Made by a program: the position numbers and the translations under genes. The notes beneath the pieces are model-generated. The model was not told the origin of the DNA. It was given only the letters and a program-made list of their open reading frames with translations, and made no database searches. From the NCBI GenBank assembly GCA_947497245.1, contig CANMFO010000001.1, positions 1,302,001-1,366,000 on the forward strand: a stretch of DNA of 64,000 nt, written 5' to 3'. The stretch comes from an uncultured Flavobacteriaceae bacterium. Its GTDB lineage: Bacteria; Bacteroidota; Bacteroidia; Flavobacteriales; Flavobacteriaceae. Of the stretch, positions 15,184 to 23,242 are shown in pieces. Numbering within the stretch: position 1 is the stretch's first letter; the number at the start of each line of letters is the position of its first letter.

Positions 15184-15861
15184 ATGCGAATGGAAATTAT
15201 AGAAGATGAAAACTTTGACCATAAAAAAGTTGTGATAGATGGATATGACAGATGTTCAACGGACTATTCCAAAGTACGAAACAAGGAAAATGAACCTTCT
15301 TTGAAATTATTAACTGATAAGTTAACCAATAAAGATGCGAAAGTATTGGATCTAGGGTGCGGGAATGGCATTCCTGTTTCCAAAATGCTTTCTAGATATG
15401 TATTAACGGGTATTGATATTTCTGAAAAACAAATTGAACAGGCGAAAGAAAATGTTCCCAATGCTGAATTTATTTGCAAGGATATTTCGGAATTCGAATT
15501 TGAAAATAACCATTGGGATGCCATTGTCAGTTATTATGCGATTTTTCATTTGAAAAAAGAAGAGCAATTGATACTATTTGATAAAATTTCAAAGGGGTTA
15601 GTGCCAAATGGTCACTTTCTTTTAACCCTGACATTACACAATGAACCAGGTTATACAGAAGATGATTTTTTTGGGGTCAAGATGTTTTGGGAAAACTATT
15701 CGCTAAAAGAATATGAAAAGATTTTTACGGACAAAGGAATGAAGATTTTATATTCAGGAATGTTGGAGCACGGATATAACAGGGAATACGATGGAGGGGA
15801 TGAAATACACCCTGTCTTGTTCGGTTTTAAGCCGGGGGCTAACACTGAACAAAAACAATAG
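15184..15861 (+). CDS. Class I SAM-dependent methyltransferase
   Basis: About 225 residues from the ATG at 15184 (MRMEIIEDENFDHKKVVIDG); the frame is open back to a GTG at 15088, but that part abuts the attC-like repeat and looks unlike the family. Motif I is VLDLGCGNGIPVSK, followed by GIDISEKQIEQAKENVPNAEF and IVSYYAIFHL, the usual SAM-binding layout of methyltransferase family 11/25. Substrate not predictable; cytoplasmic. Its C-terminus runs into GGCTAACACTG, similar to attC ends, so the gene may have captured part of a recombination site in its last codons. Confidence 0.85.
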   Translation: MRMEIIEDENFDHKKVVIDGYDRCSTDYSKVRNKENEPSLKLLTDKLTNKDAKVLDLGCGNGIPVSKMLSRYVLTGIDISEKQIEQAKENVPNAEFICKDISEFEFENNHWDAIVSYYAIFHLKKEEQLILFDKISKGLVPNGHFLLTLTLHNEPGYTEDDFFGVKMFWENYSLKEYEKIFTDKGMKILYSGMLEHGYNREYDGGDEIHPVLFGFKPGANTEQKQ

Positions 15862-16346
15862 CCGGAATAGTGGTGAAACAAAGGCCTTCCGAAAGGTTTT
15901 TATGTATTTTCAAAGTCCGCCAATTGGGCAATTAAAAAAAGAAAAATAATTGTAAAACCTACCTCCCACCGCTGCCGCAAGATTGTATCTTGTGGCAAAA
16001 CAATCACCATCGCGAATACGCACCAAAGACCATTTCCAAGCTGTTTCAGATTATACATTGGGCATGTCGTAAATATATAGAATGTTTGATCTTCAAATAA
16101 AAAACCACAGCTTTTTGACTGTGGTTCTTCCATTCTGTTTCTCGCTCTTAAGGCCACTGGTTGCAAACTGGCGGCAGCAAGGGGTGAACTTTGCCTGCGG
16201 CCAGATAAGATCCATTGCCGCGGATTTTCCACACGAAAAACCTCTTGTAACTGCCATTGCCTTGGCCACTGACCAGGAAACGTCTTTTGTACACTTTCCG
16301 CCACCGTTCACCCCTCAAAAATTACAGCGCATTTAGGAAAATAATA
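15862..16346. other. About 485 bp without a convincing gene
   Basis: Frames on both strands here lack family character. A hairpin AACCACAG/CTGTGGTT (16103-16126) followed on the minus strand by a T-run looks like a terminator for a minus-strand transcript that no longer has an obvious gene. A 9-bp inverted repeat GGGGTGAAC (16181-16189) and GTTCACCCC (16306-16314) bounds a 134-bp segment, and GGCCACTG occurs directly at 16152 and 16264. It could be a decayed small element. Confidence 0.4.
16096..16126 (-). terminator. Terminator-like hairpin on the minus strand
   Basis: On the minus strand the stem AACCACAG / CTGTGGTT with an 8-base loop is followed by TTTTTT. No intact minus-strand gene reads into it. 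Confidence 0.55.
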
Positions 16347-16388
16347 CTCTACGTTTGTAGAGTTGATATTTTATTCTACATTTGTAGA
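16347..16388 (+). promoter_or_regulatory. Two BlaI/MecI-type operators overlapping -7 boxes
   Basis: Operator 1 is CTCTACGTTTGTAGAG (16347-16362), a 16-bp dyad; operator 2 is TCTACATTTGTAGA (16375-16388), containing the exact BlaI/MecI core TACA-TT-TGTA. Each includes a TAnnTTTG -7 box (TACGTTTG and TACATTTG), so a bound repressor would block initiation. The centres are 27 bp apart and the serine hydrolase starts 73 bases after operator 2. Confidence 0.75.
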
Positions 16389-16461
16389 GCACATGGAAAT
16401 GGACATCCCATTGGTGTCTTTTCATTTCTTATTCAAAACAAACCTTAATTCCAATTAGAAA

Positions 16462-17574
16462 ATGAAAAGAATTTTATCCCTTACCCTTGCCTTGGTACTG
16501 TTCAATTGTAAAGAACCAATAACAGGGGACGCGAAACAAACCCAAAACGACATAATAGAAAAATTCACCGATTTGGTGAACAGTGACCTTAAGGACGATA
16601 ATATTGGGGGAAGTTTTTCTCTTGCCATCATTCATAAAGATTCAATTTTAGTATCAAAGTCTTACGGAAAAGCAGATTTGAACACCATTTTTCGCATCGG
16701 TTCCATTTCAAAATCATTTACTGGGTTTTTGATGATGCAACTTCTACAGGACGGGATGCTCGATTTAAATGACCCCGTAGAAAAATATTTGCCAGAAATT
16801 AAATCATTGGTCGATTATGGTGCATATCCACCTATTACTTTAAAGCAATTGGCCACCCATACTTCCGGACTGGAAAGGGAATCGAGAAGTCGAGATGAAA
16901 AGGTACGATTTGGAAATATCAATGAGTGGGAAAACAATCTTGTCAAAGCAATTTCGGAAACCTCATTTCGTTCAAAACCTGGCGAAAGATTTGGGTATTC
17001 GAACATTGGATTTGCCATTTTGGGCCTGACACTTTCCAAGGTGGCCGGAAAGCCTTATATCGAATTGGTCCAAGAAAATATTTTCAAACCTTTGGCAATG
17101 AACAATACGTATTTTAAGGTTCCGGAAAACCAAAGGGAAAATCTAGCAAAAGGAATGGCGGGCGGACCAACGGCCGAACTTGATTATGAGAGACCCAAAC
17201 GGGAACAGCATGAAGTTGGATACAGAATACCCAATGGTGGAATTTACTCTACCCCAGGCGATATGGCCAAGTTTATGAAAGCTTGTATGGGATATTCCGA
17301 TATTTTGAATGAAAGTGGCATTGAAAAACTACAAACAACACAAACCCCCACAACGCGATTACGGTCAAATTACAGTTTTGGTTTTGATCTGTACTCCGAC
17401 CAAGGCATAAATACGGTTGGACACGCAGGTTCCAATGCTGGGTATGCCGCTCATTTTGAATATGAAAAAGATAGTGAATACGGTGTCATACTGATGAGAA
17501 ATTACAATTTTGGCAATACGAATCTGGATTTAAGGTCAAATTCATTGCTCCGGAAATTGAGCGTTACGGAATAA
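16462..17574 (+). CDS. Serine hydrolase lipoprotein (class C beta-lactamase / PBP4-like)
   Basis: 370 residues. The signal peptide ends in the lipobox LFNC (Cys16). Motifs of the class C beta-lactamase/DD-peptidase family are present: SISK (Ser81-x-x-Lys84), YSN in RFGYSNIGFAILG, and HAG in VGHAGSNAGY in place of KTG. Such proteins may be D-aminopeptidases, esterases, DD-carboxypeptidases or beta-lactamases; the HxG form is common in esterase/peptidase-like members. Two BlaI-type operators lie at 16347-16388, which fits induction by beta-lactams or cell-wall stress, though no BlaI gene is in the window. Confidence 0.85.
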   Translation: MKRILSLTLALVLFNCKEPITGDAKQTQNDIIEKFTDLVNSDLKDDNIGGSFSLAIIHKDSILVSKSYGKADLNTIFRIGSISKSFTGFLMMQLLQDGMLDLNDPVEKYLPEIKSLVDYGAYPPITLKQLATHTSGLERESRSRDEKVRFGNINEWENNLVKAISETSFRSKPGERFGYSNIGFAILGLTLSKVAGKPYIELVQENIFKPLAMNNTYFKVPENQRENLAKGMAGGPTAELDYERPKREQHEVGYRIPNGGIYSTPGDMAKFMKACMGYSDILNESGIEKLQTTQTPTTRLRSNYSFGFDLYSDQGINTVGHAGSNAGYAAHFEYEKDSEYGVILMRNYNFGNTNLDLRSNSLLRKLSVTE

Positions 17575-17583
17575 AAACGCGCT

Positions 17584-17651
17584 ACAACGCCGTATGTAAA
17601 ACGTTGTTTTTAAACACTAAGCATGAATTGCATGGCATATACAAAGTGTTG
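17584..17651 (+). repeat. Weak attC-like element 6
   Basis: Begins CTACAACGCCGTATGT ten bases after the hydrolase stop and ends GCATATACAAAGTGTTG; the CAAC/GTTG ends and the GTATGT/GCATAT segments are complementary but interrupted. Weaker than elements 3 and 5. Confidence 0.35.
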
Positions 17652-17691
17652 AATATCCCTATTTAATATTTAAGCGAATTGTAGTGCGAAA

Positions 17692-17750
17692 ACTGTTTCT
17701 TAAACAGTGATTATTATCATATTTGTTCCTGCTTCCCGTCAATAATTTTG
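17692..17750 (+). promoter_or_regulatory. Palindrome and promoter upstream of ompW-like gene
   Basis: A perfect inverted repeat ACTGTTT-CTT-AAACAGT (17692-17708) lies above a TTTG at 17722-17725 and a -7 box TAATTTTG at 17743-17750. The -33/-7 spacing is 17 bases, a little short. The palindrome is a candidate activator or repressor site. Confidence 0.5.
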
Positions 17751-17775
17751 TGATATAATCTTAAAATCATATCAC

Positions 17776-18426
17776 ATGAAAAAAGTAGCAAGTTTGTTAG
17801 TAATGGCCCTAAGTGCATTTAACTTCTCGTATGCGCAGCAAGATCCTGGCGCTGATAATGATCATAAAAAGTGGCAATTTAGATTAAGGGGAATCGCGGT
17901 AAACCCCAATGAAAGTGCCTCTATACAGACAATTGGTGGCGATGTCGATATTTCTACGGCAATAGTCCCGGAATTGGATATCACCTATTTTTTTACTGAA
18001 AATTGGTCGGTCGAACTCATCTTGGCAACGACAAAACACGATGTAAAAGCTGTGGGCACCGCTGCAGGGGATATTGATTTGGGCCATGTTTGGCTGTTGC
18101 CCCCAACATTGTTGGGGCAATATCATTTCACAGGGGGCAAACTGGTGCCCTATCTAGGTGCCGGTATTAATTTAACGCTCTTTTATGGCGTGGATGAAGG
18201 ACCCGTTGCAAATGATTTGGATTACGACACATCCGTTGGAGTGGCATTTCAAGGAGGTTTTGATTATATGTTGGATGATAAGTGGTTCATAAATTTAGAT
18301 GTAAAAAAAGTATTTATAAACACAGACGCCACGGTTAATGCCACTTCGGCTTTAGGGGCAACGGTAGGTGCGGATGTGGATATCGATCCATGGGTTTTTG
18401 GAGTTGGGGTTGGAATCAAGTTATAA
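17776..18426 (+). CDS. OmpW family outer-membrane protein
   Basis: 216 residues. A signal peptide ending FNFSYAQ precedes an 8-stranded barrel pattern with alternating aromatic residues: WQFRLRGIAVNPNES, VPELDITYFFTENWSVELI, PPTLLGQYHF, and a C-terminal strand GVGVGIKL. This is the OmpW family, small barrels with a hydrophobic lateral channel. It is a monocistronic gene with its own promoter region and terminator. Length matches the family (about 200-230 residues). Confidence 0.92.
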   Translation: MKKVASLLVMALSAFNFSYAQQDPGADNDHKKWQFRLRGIAVNPNESASIQTIGGDVDISTAIVPELDITYFFTENWSVELILATTKHDVKAVGTAAGDIDLGHVWLLPPTLLGQYHFTGGKLVPYLGAGINLTLFYGVDEGPVANDLDYDTSVGVAFQGGFDYMLDDKWFINLDVKKVFINTDATVNATSALGATVGADVDIDPWVFGVGVGIKL

Positions 18427-18445
18427 CCAAATAATACGATGTGCC

Positions 18446-18478
18446 AAAGCCGTTTGGGATGGTTCCAAACGGCTTTTT
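18446..18478 (+). terminator. Terminator of ompW-like gene
   Basis: A perfect 12-bp stem AAAGCCGTTTGG / CCAAACGGCTTT with loop GATGGTT followed by T5. It lies 20 bases past the stop. Confidence 0.93.
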
Positions 18479-18523
18479 AATGCCATAAAGTTTAGTGTAA
18501 ATCAGCAACTGATTTAAAAAAAC

Positions 18524-18569
18524 TTGCGTAACCGAATGATTACGGTTATATTTGTAACCAATTAGTTAC
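18524..18569 (+). promoter_or_regulatory. Promoter and operator of the ArsR operon
   Basis: TTG at 18524-18526 and TATATTTG at 18547-18554 are 20 bases apart. A near-perfect palindrome GTAACCAATTAGTTAC (18554-18569) covers the start of transcription, and AACCG...CGGTT lies between the two boxes. These fit an autorepressing ArsR operator. Confidence 0.75.
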
Positions 18570-18575
18570 TTAATT

Positions 18576-18899
18576 ATGCGAAGAGATGTTTTTCAGGCAA
18601 TTGCCGACCCAATACGAAGAGATATTATCGAACTATTAGCGGAGGAAGCACTTACCGTAAACTCGATAGCTGAAAAATTTGATATCAGCAGACCTGCGAT
18701 CTCCAAACATTTAAAAATATTAAATGAATGTGGAATAATCGATTATAACCAAATAGGTAGAGAGCGTTTGTGTCTGATCCAACCACAAAAATTGATTCCG
18801 GCTTTTCTATGGATAAAACAATACAATAAACTTTGGGAGGATAGAATAGACTCTTTTGAAAATTACATCAATGAATTCCAAGAAAAAAATAAAAAATGA
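18576..18899 (+). CDS. ArsR family transcriptional regulator
   Basis: 107 residues, a single winged helix-turn-helix domain: DVFQAIADPIRRDIIELLAEE, then the recognition region FDISRPAISKHLKILNECGII. The Cys metal-binding motif of ArsR/SmtB (ELCVCDL) is absent, so it belongs to the non-metal subgroup that often precedes AHSA1/SRPBCC genes. It overlaps the downstream SRPBCC gene by four bases (ATGA). The palindromic operator at 18554-18569 suggests autorepression. Confidence 0.92.
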   Translation: MRRDVFQAIADPIRRDIIELLAEEALTVNSIAEKFDISRPAISKHLKILNECGIIDYNQIGRERLCLIQPQKLIPAFLWIKQYNKLWEDRIDSFENYINEFQEKNKK

Positions 18900-19348
18900 A
18901 TGATATAAAAAACAGAACATTAACAATTGAAAAAAACTTTAATGCGTCTTTGCAGTTCGTTTGGGACGCTTGGACAAAATCTGAACATATTGTGAAATGG
19001 TGGGCACCAAAAGGAATCGACATTAAGGTTATCGAACACGATTTTAAAATTGGTGGAAAATGGAAGTATTCTGCCCAAATGCCAGATGGAAACGAATATG
19101 TAACTGAGGGAACTTATACCGAGATTGTTAAACTAAAGAAAATCGTCACGTCTGCGGATTTCAAACCAATGACTGAAAATGTAAAAATACAAGTATGTTT
19201 TGAAGCAGATGGAGAAAAAACAAAATTCACATTCAGTGTAATCCACGCTACACAAGAATACTGTAAGCAACAAGAAGAATTGGGATTCTATAATGGTTGG
19301 GGTTCTGTATTGAACAGATTAGATGAATTTTTAAACCATAACAAATAA
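18896..19348 (+). CDS. SRPBCC (AHSA1-like) domain protein
   Basis: 150 residues: a signature N-terminal strand RTLTIEKNFNASLQFVWDAW, then TKSEHIVKWWAPKG, which is the AHSA1/Aha1-C-like hallmark. The fold binds hydrophobic ligands; ligand unknown. Second gene of an ArsR-SRPBCC-DUF1059 operon: start codon overlaps the ArsR stop, and the third gene follows after 15 bases. This pairing of ArsR with AHSA1 proteins is very common. Confidence 0.92.
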   Translation: MNDIKNRTLTIEKNFNASLQFVWDAWTKSEHIVKWWAPKGIDIKVIEHDFKIGGKWKYSAQMPDGNEYVTEGTYTEIVKLKKIVTSADFKPMTENVKIQVCFEADGEKTKFTFSVIHATQEYCKQQEELGFYNGWGSVLNRLDEFLNHNK

Positions 19349-19363
19349 ATAAAACATTCGATT

Positions 19364-19603
19364 ATGAAAACAATGACTTGCAACCAATTAGGAGGAGCGT
19401 GTGAAAAAGAATTTACCGCGAATACTTTTGAAGAAATAGCAGAAATGAGTAAAAAACACGGTATGGAAATGTTTCAGAAAAATGACAAACCTCATCTAGA
19501 AGCAATGAACAAGATGAAAGAATTAATGAAATCTCCAAATGCTATGAAGGAATTTCACGAAAGCAAAATAAGGGAATTTAACAACCTTCCCGCTGATCAA
19601 TAA
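19364..19603 (+). CDS. DUF1059 family small protein
   Basis: 79 residues starting MKTMTCNQLGGACEKEF. The CxxxGG-C pattern and the EEIAEMSKKHGMEMF helix match DUF1059, small proteins of unknown function with two conserved Cys. Usually the family is about 55-60 residues; here a C-terminal helical extension (MNKMKELMKSPNAMKEF) adds about 20. It is the last gene of the ArsR operon. Confidence 0.82.
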   Translation: MKTMTCNQLGGACEKEFTANTFEEIAEMSKKHGMEMFQKNDKPHLEAMNKMKELMKSPNAMKEFHESKIREFNNLPADQ

Positions 19604-19613
19604 TAGAAAAGAA

Positions 19614-19673
19614 TTGTTGCCAACAAGGTATAAAAGCAATAGCGGTTTGGGGGTTGCTCAAATCGCTTTTTCT
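19614..19673 (+). terminator. Palindromic tail and terminator after the ArsR operon
   Basis: TTGTTGCCAACAA (a perfect odd palindrome, 19614-19626) begins ten bases after the stop. It is followed by a stem AGCGGTTTG / CAAATCGCT (19641-19667) and a T-rich tail. The motif TTGCCAACAA recurs at 20216 and 47656 just behind other genes. Confidence 0.7.
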
Positions 19674-19696
19674 TAAATACTTATCTTGCAGTTTGA

Positions 19697-19729
19697 AACA
19701 GTAGTGCATTTTTATCCGCTACTGTTTTT
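19697..19729 (+). terminator. Second hairpin before the cupin gene
   Basis: Stem AACAGTAGTG / CGCTACTGTT (one GU pair) with a 10-base loop, followed by TTTTTG. It makes a tandem terminator with the preceding one. Confidence 0.7.
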
Positions 19730-19768
19730 GTATTGAACATTGGCAACGATATAAACACAACCAAACAA

Positions 19769-20203
19769 ATGGAACCAAAAATTGTAAAAAATGATGCAGG
19801 TCACAAGTTAAATGTCCTTGGGGACAATCAGGTCATCAAACTCTCCGCTAAAGACACCAATGGGCAATTCTCATTGATTGAGCAAAATAACGATCCCGGA
19901 ATGGGAATACCGCCCCATGTACATGAGAATGAAGACGAAGTGTTTCACGTATTGAATGGAAAAGTGGAAATGATCGTCGGAGAGGAATCGACAACCCTAT
20001 CTGCCGGCGACATGATTTTTTGCCCTAAGGGAATTCCGCATTCCTGGCGCGTAGTTGGAGAAGAAAAAGCTAGAGCGATGTTGAGCATTTTTCCAGCTGG
20101 ATTGGAAGAAATGTTTGAAGAGTTATCAAAATTGCCGGCCGGACCGCCCGATATGGAAAAGATTGGTGAAATTTGTGGAAAATACAAGTTGCGGTTTGTT
20201 TAA
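19769..20203 (+). CDS. Cupin domain protein
   Basis: 144 residues from the ATG at 19769 (MEPKIVKNDAGHKLNVLG); a TTG start at 19733 falls in the hairpin region. Cupin motif 1 reads GIPPHVHENEDEVFHVLNG and motif 2 reads GDMIFCPKGIPHSWRV, retaining His/His/Glu/His for a divalent metal. A quercetinase-like or mannose-isomerase-like small cupin is possible; the substrate is unknown. Monocistronic. Confidence 0.9.
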   Translation: MEPKIVKNDAGHKLNVLGDNQVIKLSAKDTNGQFSLIEQNNDPGMGIPPHVHENEDEVFHVLNGKVEMIVGEESTTLSAGDMIFCPKGIPHSWRVVGEEKARAMLSIFPAGLEEMFEELSKLPAGPPDMEKIGEICGKYKLRFV

Positions 20204-20215
20204 ATAAAAATACGA

Positions 20216-20280
20216 TTGCCAACAATACCTCTAGCAAATAGGGCATAAAGCGCTAAATTTGAGGATTTGGCCCTATTAGC
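20216..20280 (+). repeat. attC-like element 7 behind the cupin gene
   Basis: Starts with TTGCCAACAA 13 bases after the stop, with a perfect 8-bp stem AATAGGGC (20237-20244) / GCCCTATT (20270-20277). The remainder of the gap up to 20480 shows small GC-rich repeats around CCTGCAGGCAGG but no gene. Confidence 0.45.
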
Positions 20281-20480
20281 CAATTCCGCCATCCGGATGC
20301 CTCAGGGGATTGGGCTTGGTAATTAAAAAAATGAAAACGTTCACAAAACCTGCAGGCAGGTAAAAAGCCCTGGCTACGTTTGCGGACCACGCCCAAAAGC
20401 GTAGCGGTCTGAAACAAAAAGCCTCCCTGCCCGCCTTACTTGCCAAATACTAAGCGGGGTACCCCATTAAAAAAGGAAAA

Positions 20481-21308
20481 ATGACAAACAAACAGGAAGA
20501 AATATTTACATTAAACAATGAAGTGAAGATGCCATCCATTGGTCTTGGCGTTCTTTTTGCCGAAAATAACGGTGAAGTAGAAAATGCTGTTCTTTCAGCT
20601 TTACAAAATGGATATCGAAAAATAGATACTGCTTCTGCGTATGGTAATGAAGAAGGGGTAGGAAAGGGAATAAAAGAAAGCGACATCGAAAGAAATGAAA
20701 TCTTTTTGACCACTAAGGTTTGGAATACCGAACAGGGATATGATAAAACGTTGTCTTCATTTGAACAAAGTTTGGAGCGCCTTCAAACGGATTATGTTGA
20801 CCTCTATTTGGTACATTGGCCTGTTAAGAGTAAATATAAGGAAACCTATACCGCATTGGAAAGATTATATTCCGAGGGAAGGGCAAAGGCTATCGGGGTT
20901 TGTAATTTTAGCATTCAACAGTTAGAAGATTTGATGGAGCACACCCAAATCATACCCGCACTCAATCAAGTAGAGATGCATCCCCATTTGAGTCAGAATG
21001 AATTGCTTGAATTTTCCAAAAAACATCATATTCAACTGGAAGCATGGCGACCCATTATGATGGGTGAGGTATTAAAAATCCCTGAATTGGTCGAAATAGG
21101 GAAATCCCATTCAAAATCTGCTGCCCAAATCGCATTGCGGTGGTTAATTCAGCGAGGAGTCGCTGCAATTCCAAAATCTGTAAATCCAAAAAGAATTGCT
21201 GAAAATTTTGGCGTATATGATTTTGAACTAAGGGCAAGTCAAATGGAAACCATTGAAACACTAAATCAAAATAGAACATTGGGTGAAGACCTATCCCATA
21301 TAGAATAA
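20481..21308 (+). CDS. Aldo/keto reductase
   Basis: 275 residues, a (beta/alpha)8 NADPH-dependent oxidoreductase. The catalytic tetrad is Asp49 and Tyr54 in DTASAYGNEEGVG, Lys79 in LTTKVW and His112 in YLVHWP. The C-terminal IPKSVNPKRIAEN binds the NADPH 2'-phosphate. The sequence is closest in style to the AKR5 group (2,5-diketo-gluconate reductase and methylglyoxal reductase). It is monocistronic; substrate range is usually broad. Confidence 0.94.
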   Translation: MTNKQEEIFTLNNEVKMPSIGLGVLFAENNGEVENAVLSALQNGYRKIDTASAYGNEEGVGKGIKESDIERNEIFLTTKVWNTEQGYDKTLSSFEQSLERLQTDYVDLYLVHWPVKSKYKETYTALERLYSEGRAKAIGVCNFSIQQLEDLMEHTQIIPALNQVEMHPHLSQNELLEFSKKHHIQLEAWRPIMMGEVLKIPELVEIGKSHSKSAAQIALRWLIQRGVAAIPKSVNPKRIAENFGVYDFELRASQMETIETLNQNRTLGEDLSHIE

Positions 21309-21487
21309 GAAAAGACGGAGGACAACAATATAGTGCCCATTGTGACCTAAAACTCGTAACGCCGCATATGTGAGACCGTTAAGTGCAATTTGACCAAAGA
21401 ACGAACCATCGGCTATTGTCAAAGTCCACCTTTATATGATCCGTTTTTTGCAGTGGTTAAAAACCAGACCTCGTTGACCTCTGGAGA

Positions 21488-21847
21488 TCACACACCAGCT
21501 CTTTTAATAATTTCTTTGCGGTGGGCAAGCCCCCAATCGGCAAGATTACTGATCACGGGAACAAGTTTTTCACAATACTCGGTCAATTCATACTTTACCG
21601 TGATGGGTCTGGTATCCATGATCGTTCTACTTACCAGCAAGTTGGTTTCCATTTCCTTCAGTTCCCTGCTCAGCATCTTACCGGAAATCCCTTCAACATC
21701 CTCCAGCAGATCGGAATAGCGTTTGCTACCAAAGTAGAGTGCGACCAAGATATGTAGTTTCCATTTTCCGCCCAAGACATACATGGTGTCCGACATGGCA
21801 CGAATCTTATGTTTACAGGCCCTTACCTTTTCTTTGTCCTTTCCCAT
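21488..21847 (-). CDS. HxlR family transcriptional regulator (first copy)
   Basis: 119 residues with the HxlR winged helix: a Cys11 in RACKHKI, then LGGKWKLHILVALYFGSKRYSDLLEDVEGISGKMLSRELKEME. HxlR members sense electrophiles or oxidants, often through the N-terminal Cys. It is divergent from the nitroreductase/DoxX operon at 21956, which it probably controls. Four GTTAC repeats lie in the shared intergenic region. Confidence 0.92.
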   Translation of the reverse strand: MGKDKEKVRACKHKIRAMSDTMYVLGGKWKLHILVALYFGSKRYSDLLEDVEGISGKMLSRELKEMETNLLVSRTIMDTRPITVKYELTEYCEKLVPVISNLADWGLAHRKEIIKRAGV

Positions 21848-21851
21848 AGTA

Positions 21852-21917
21852 TGTTACTTTGTTACCTTTATGTTACAGTTACTTTTTGTCACTAGATGAC
21901 AAATATACCTATATTTG
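21852..21917 (+). promoter_or_regulatory. Divergent control region with GTTAC repeats and promoter
   Basis: GTTAC occurs four times between 21853 and 21882, followed by TGTCACTAGATGACA, an inverted repeat. The plus-strand promoter TTTG (21885-21888) and TATATTTG (21910-21917) have 21 bases between. The repeats are candidate HxlR sites. Confidence 0.65.
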
Positions 21918-21955
21918 ACAAAAATTCACAATAATAACATCAAACCTCTTACAAA

Positions 21956-22588
21956 ATGAATTTAATGGATGCATTGAATTGGCGGTATGCCGTAAAAAAA
22001 TATACCCAACAAAAAGTATCGAATGAAAATGTAGATCAAATATTGAGGGCGATCGCCCTGTCCGCATCCTCTGCGGGCATTCAACCCTATCGTGTTTTCG
22101 TGATCAACAATGATCGCATACGGCAAAAACTGGCAAAAGATTCTTTCAATGCACAGATAACGGAAGCTTCCCATCTTATTGCATTTGCAGCTTTCGACGC
22201 CATTTCCAAAGAACATATCACCGATTTTATTCGGTTCATGGCTAGTGAAAGGGAGCTTCCAGAAGCCGCCTTGGCGGAATACAAAAACGCACTGGAACAG
22301 CACCTTTTGACGAGAACGGACGAAGAAAACTTTATCTGGTCATCACAACAGGCCTATATCGCCCTAGGCACCGGGTTGATCGCCGCTGCCGAGGCCAAAA
22401 TAGACGCCACTCCCATGGAAGGTTTCAATTCAGGGGCACTGGATGAATTGTTGAACCTGAAGGAAAAAGGGTTAAAAAGCGTATTGCTATTGGCTTTGGG
22501 CTATCGGGATGCCCAAGAGGATTTTTTGGCAAATCAAAAGAAAGTTAGATTGCCATTAAGTGAACTGGTGACCGAAATCACCGAATAA
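21956..22588 (+). CDS. NAD(P)H-dependent nitroreductase family oxidoreductase
   Basis: 210 residues, the NfsB/YdgI-like flavoenzyme fold. Conserved parts are NWRYAVKKYTQQKV near the N-terminus, RAIALSASSAGIQPYRVFVI (FMN phosphate binding), and QQAYIALGTGLIAAAEAKIDATPMEGF plus the C-terminal LALGYRD. It reduces nitro or quinone compounds with FMN. First gene of a two-gene unit with the DoxX-like gene (20 bases apart), divergent from the HxlR regulator. Confidence 0.94.
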   Translation: MNLMDALNWRYAVKKYTQQKVSNENVDQILRAIALSASSAGIQPYRVFVINNDRIRQKLAKDSFNAQITEASHLIAFAAFDAISKEHITDFIRFMASERELPEAALAEYKNALEQHLLTRTDEENFIWSSQQAYIALGTGLIAAAEAKIDATPMEGFNSGALDELLNLKEKGLKSVLLLALGYRDAQEDFLANQKKVRLPLSELVTEITE

Positions 22589-22608
22589 CCGCTAAAAGCA
22601 ACTAGGAC

Positions 22609-22986
22609 ATGGAAAAAAAGAACAAAATAATCTACTGGATCTTTACAGGATTATTGACGGCCGCGATGCTCACATCGGTCACCAGGTATTTAATGGACCT
22701 TGAAGGGTTTCGCAATCATTTTGTGAATTTTGGATACAACGGACGCCTGGTAATTCCCCTTGCCCTTGCCAAAATATTGGGCGTAGGAGCCATTGTCAGC
22801 AACAAGAGCCGATTTCTTAAAGAATGGGCGTACGCAGGATTCTTTTTTAACTTTTTATTGGCCTTGGAAGCACATATCGCTGTAAATGACAACCACTATT
22901 TTGGGCCGATCATCGCACTTGTTTTGTTGGCCGGTTCCTATATTTTCTATCGAAAAGTATATGTGGCCGATCAATCGGTCAATTGA
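22609..22986 (+). CDS. DoxX-like membrane protein (first copy)
   Basis: 125 residues with four predicted membrane helices: IYWIFTGLLTAAMLTSVTRYL, LVIPLALAKILGVGAIV, WAYAGFFFNFLLALEAH and GPIIALVLLAGSYIFYRK. This is the DoxX_2 family, small inner-membrane proteins, often next to redox regulators. It follows the nitroreductase gene and is presumably co-regulated by the HxlR protein. Confidence 0.88.
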   Translation: MEKKNKIIYWIFTGLLTAAMLTSVTRYLMDLEGFRNHFVNFGYNGRLVIPLALAKILGVGAIVSNKSRFLKEWAYAGFFFNFLLALEAHIAVNDNHYFGPIIALVLLAGSYIFYRKVYVADQSVN

Positions 22987-23242
22987 CCCCCATATGCGGA
23001 TTTTACAATCACTGGAATTTATCCTTCCTATCAGCCTTTCAAATTCACATCTTTAAAATTTTGAAAATCAGCATATTATAAATCATCAAGTATGGCGATT
23101 TGAATACCAAGAGGCCGCCGGACGGGAAATCCTCGCTATTCCCTAACTTTACACTGCGTGGGCAGCCGTACCAGGTGAAGAACGCTCCAGTATATGAATT
23201 CATTTATTCCTGGGGGCCATTAAATGACCGATCAAAATAAAG

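Noticed and set aside
15900-16304. Minus-strand frame of 134 codons
   Set aside because: It passes through a terminator-like hairpin and shows low-complexity, unfamiliar composition; no start or family support.
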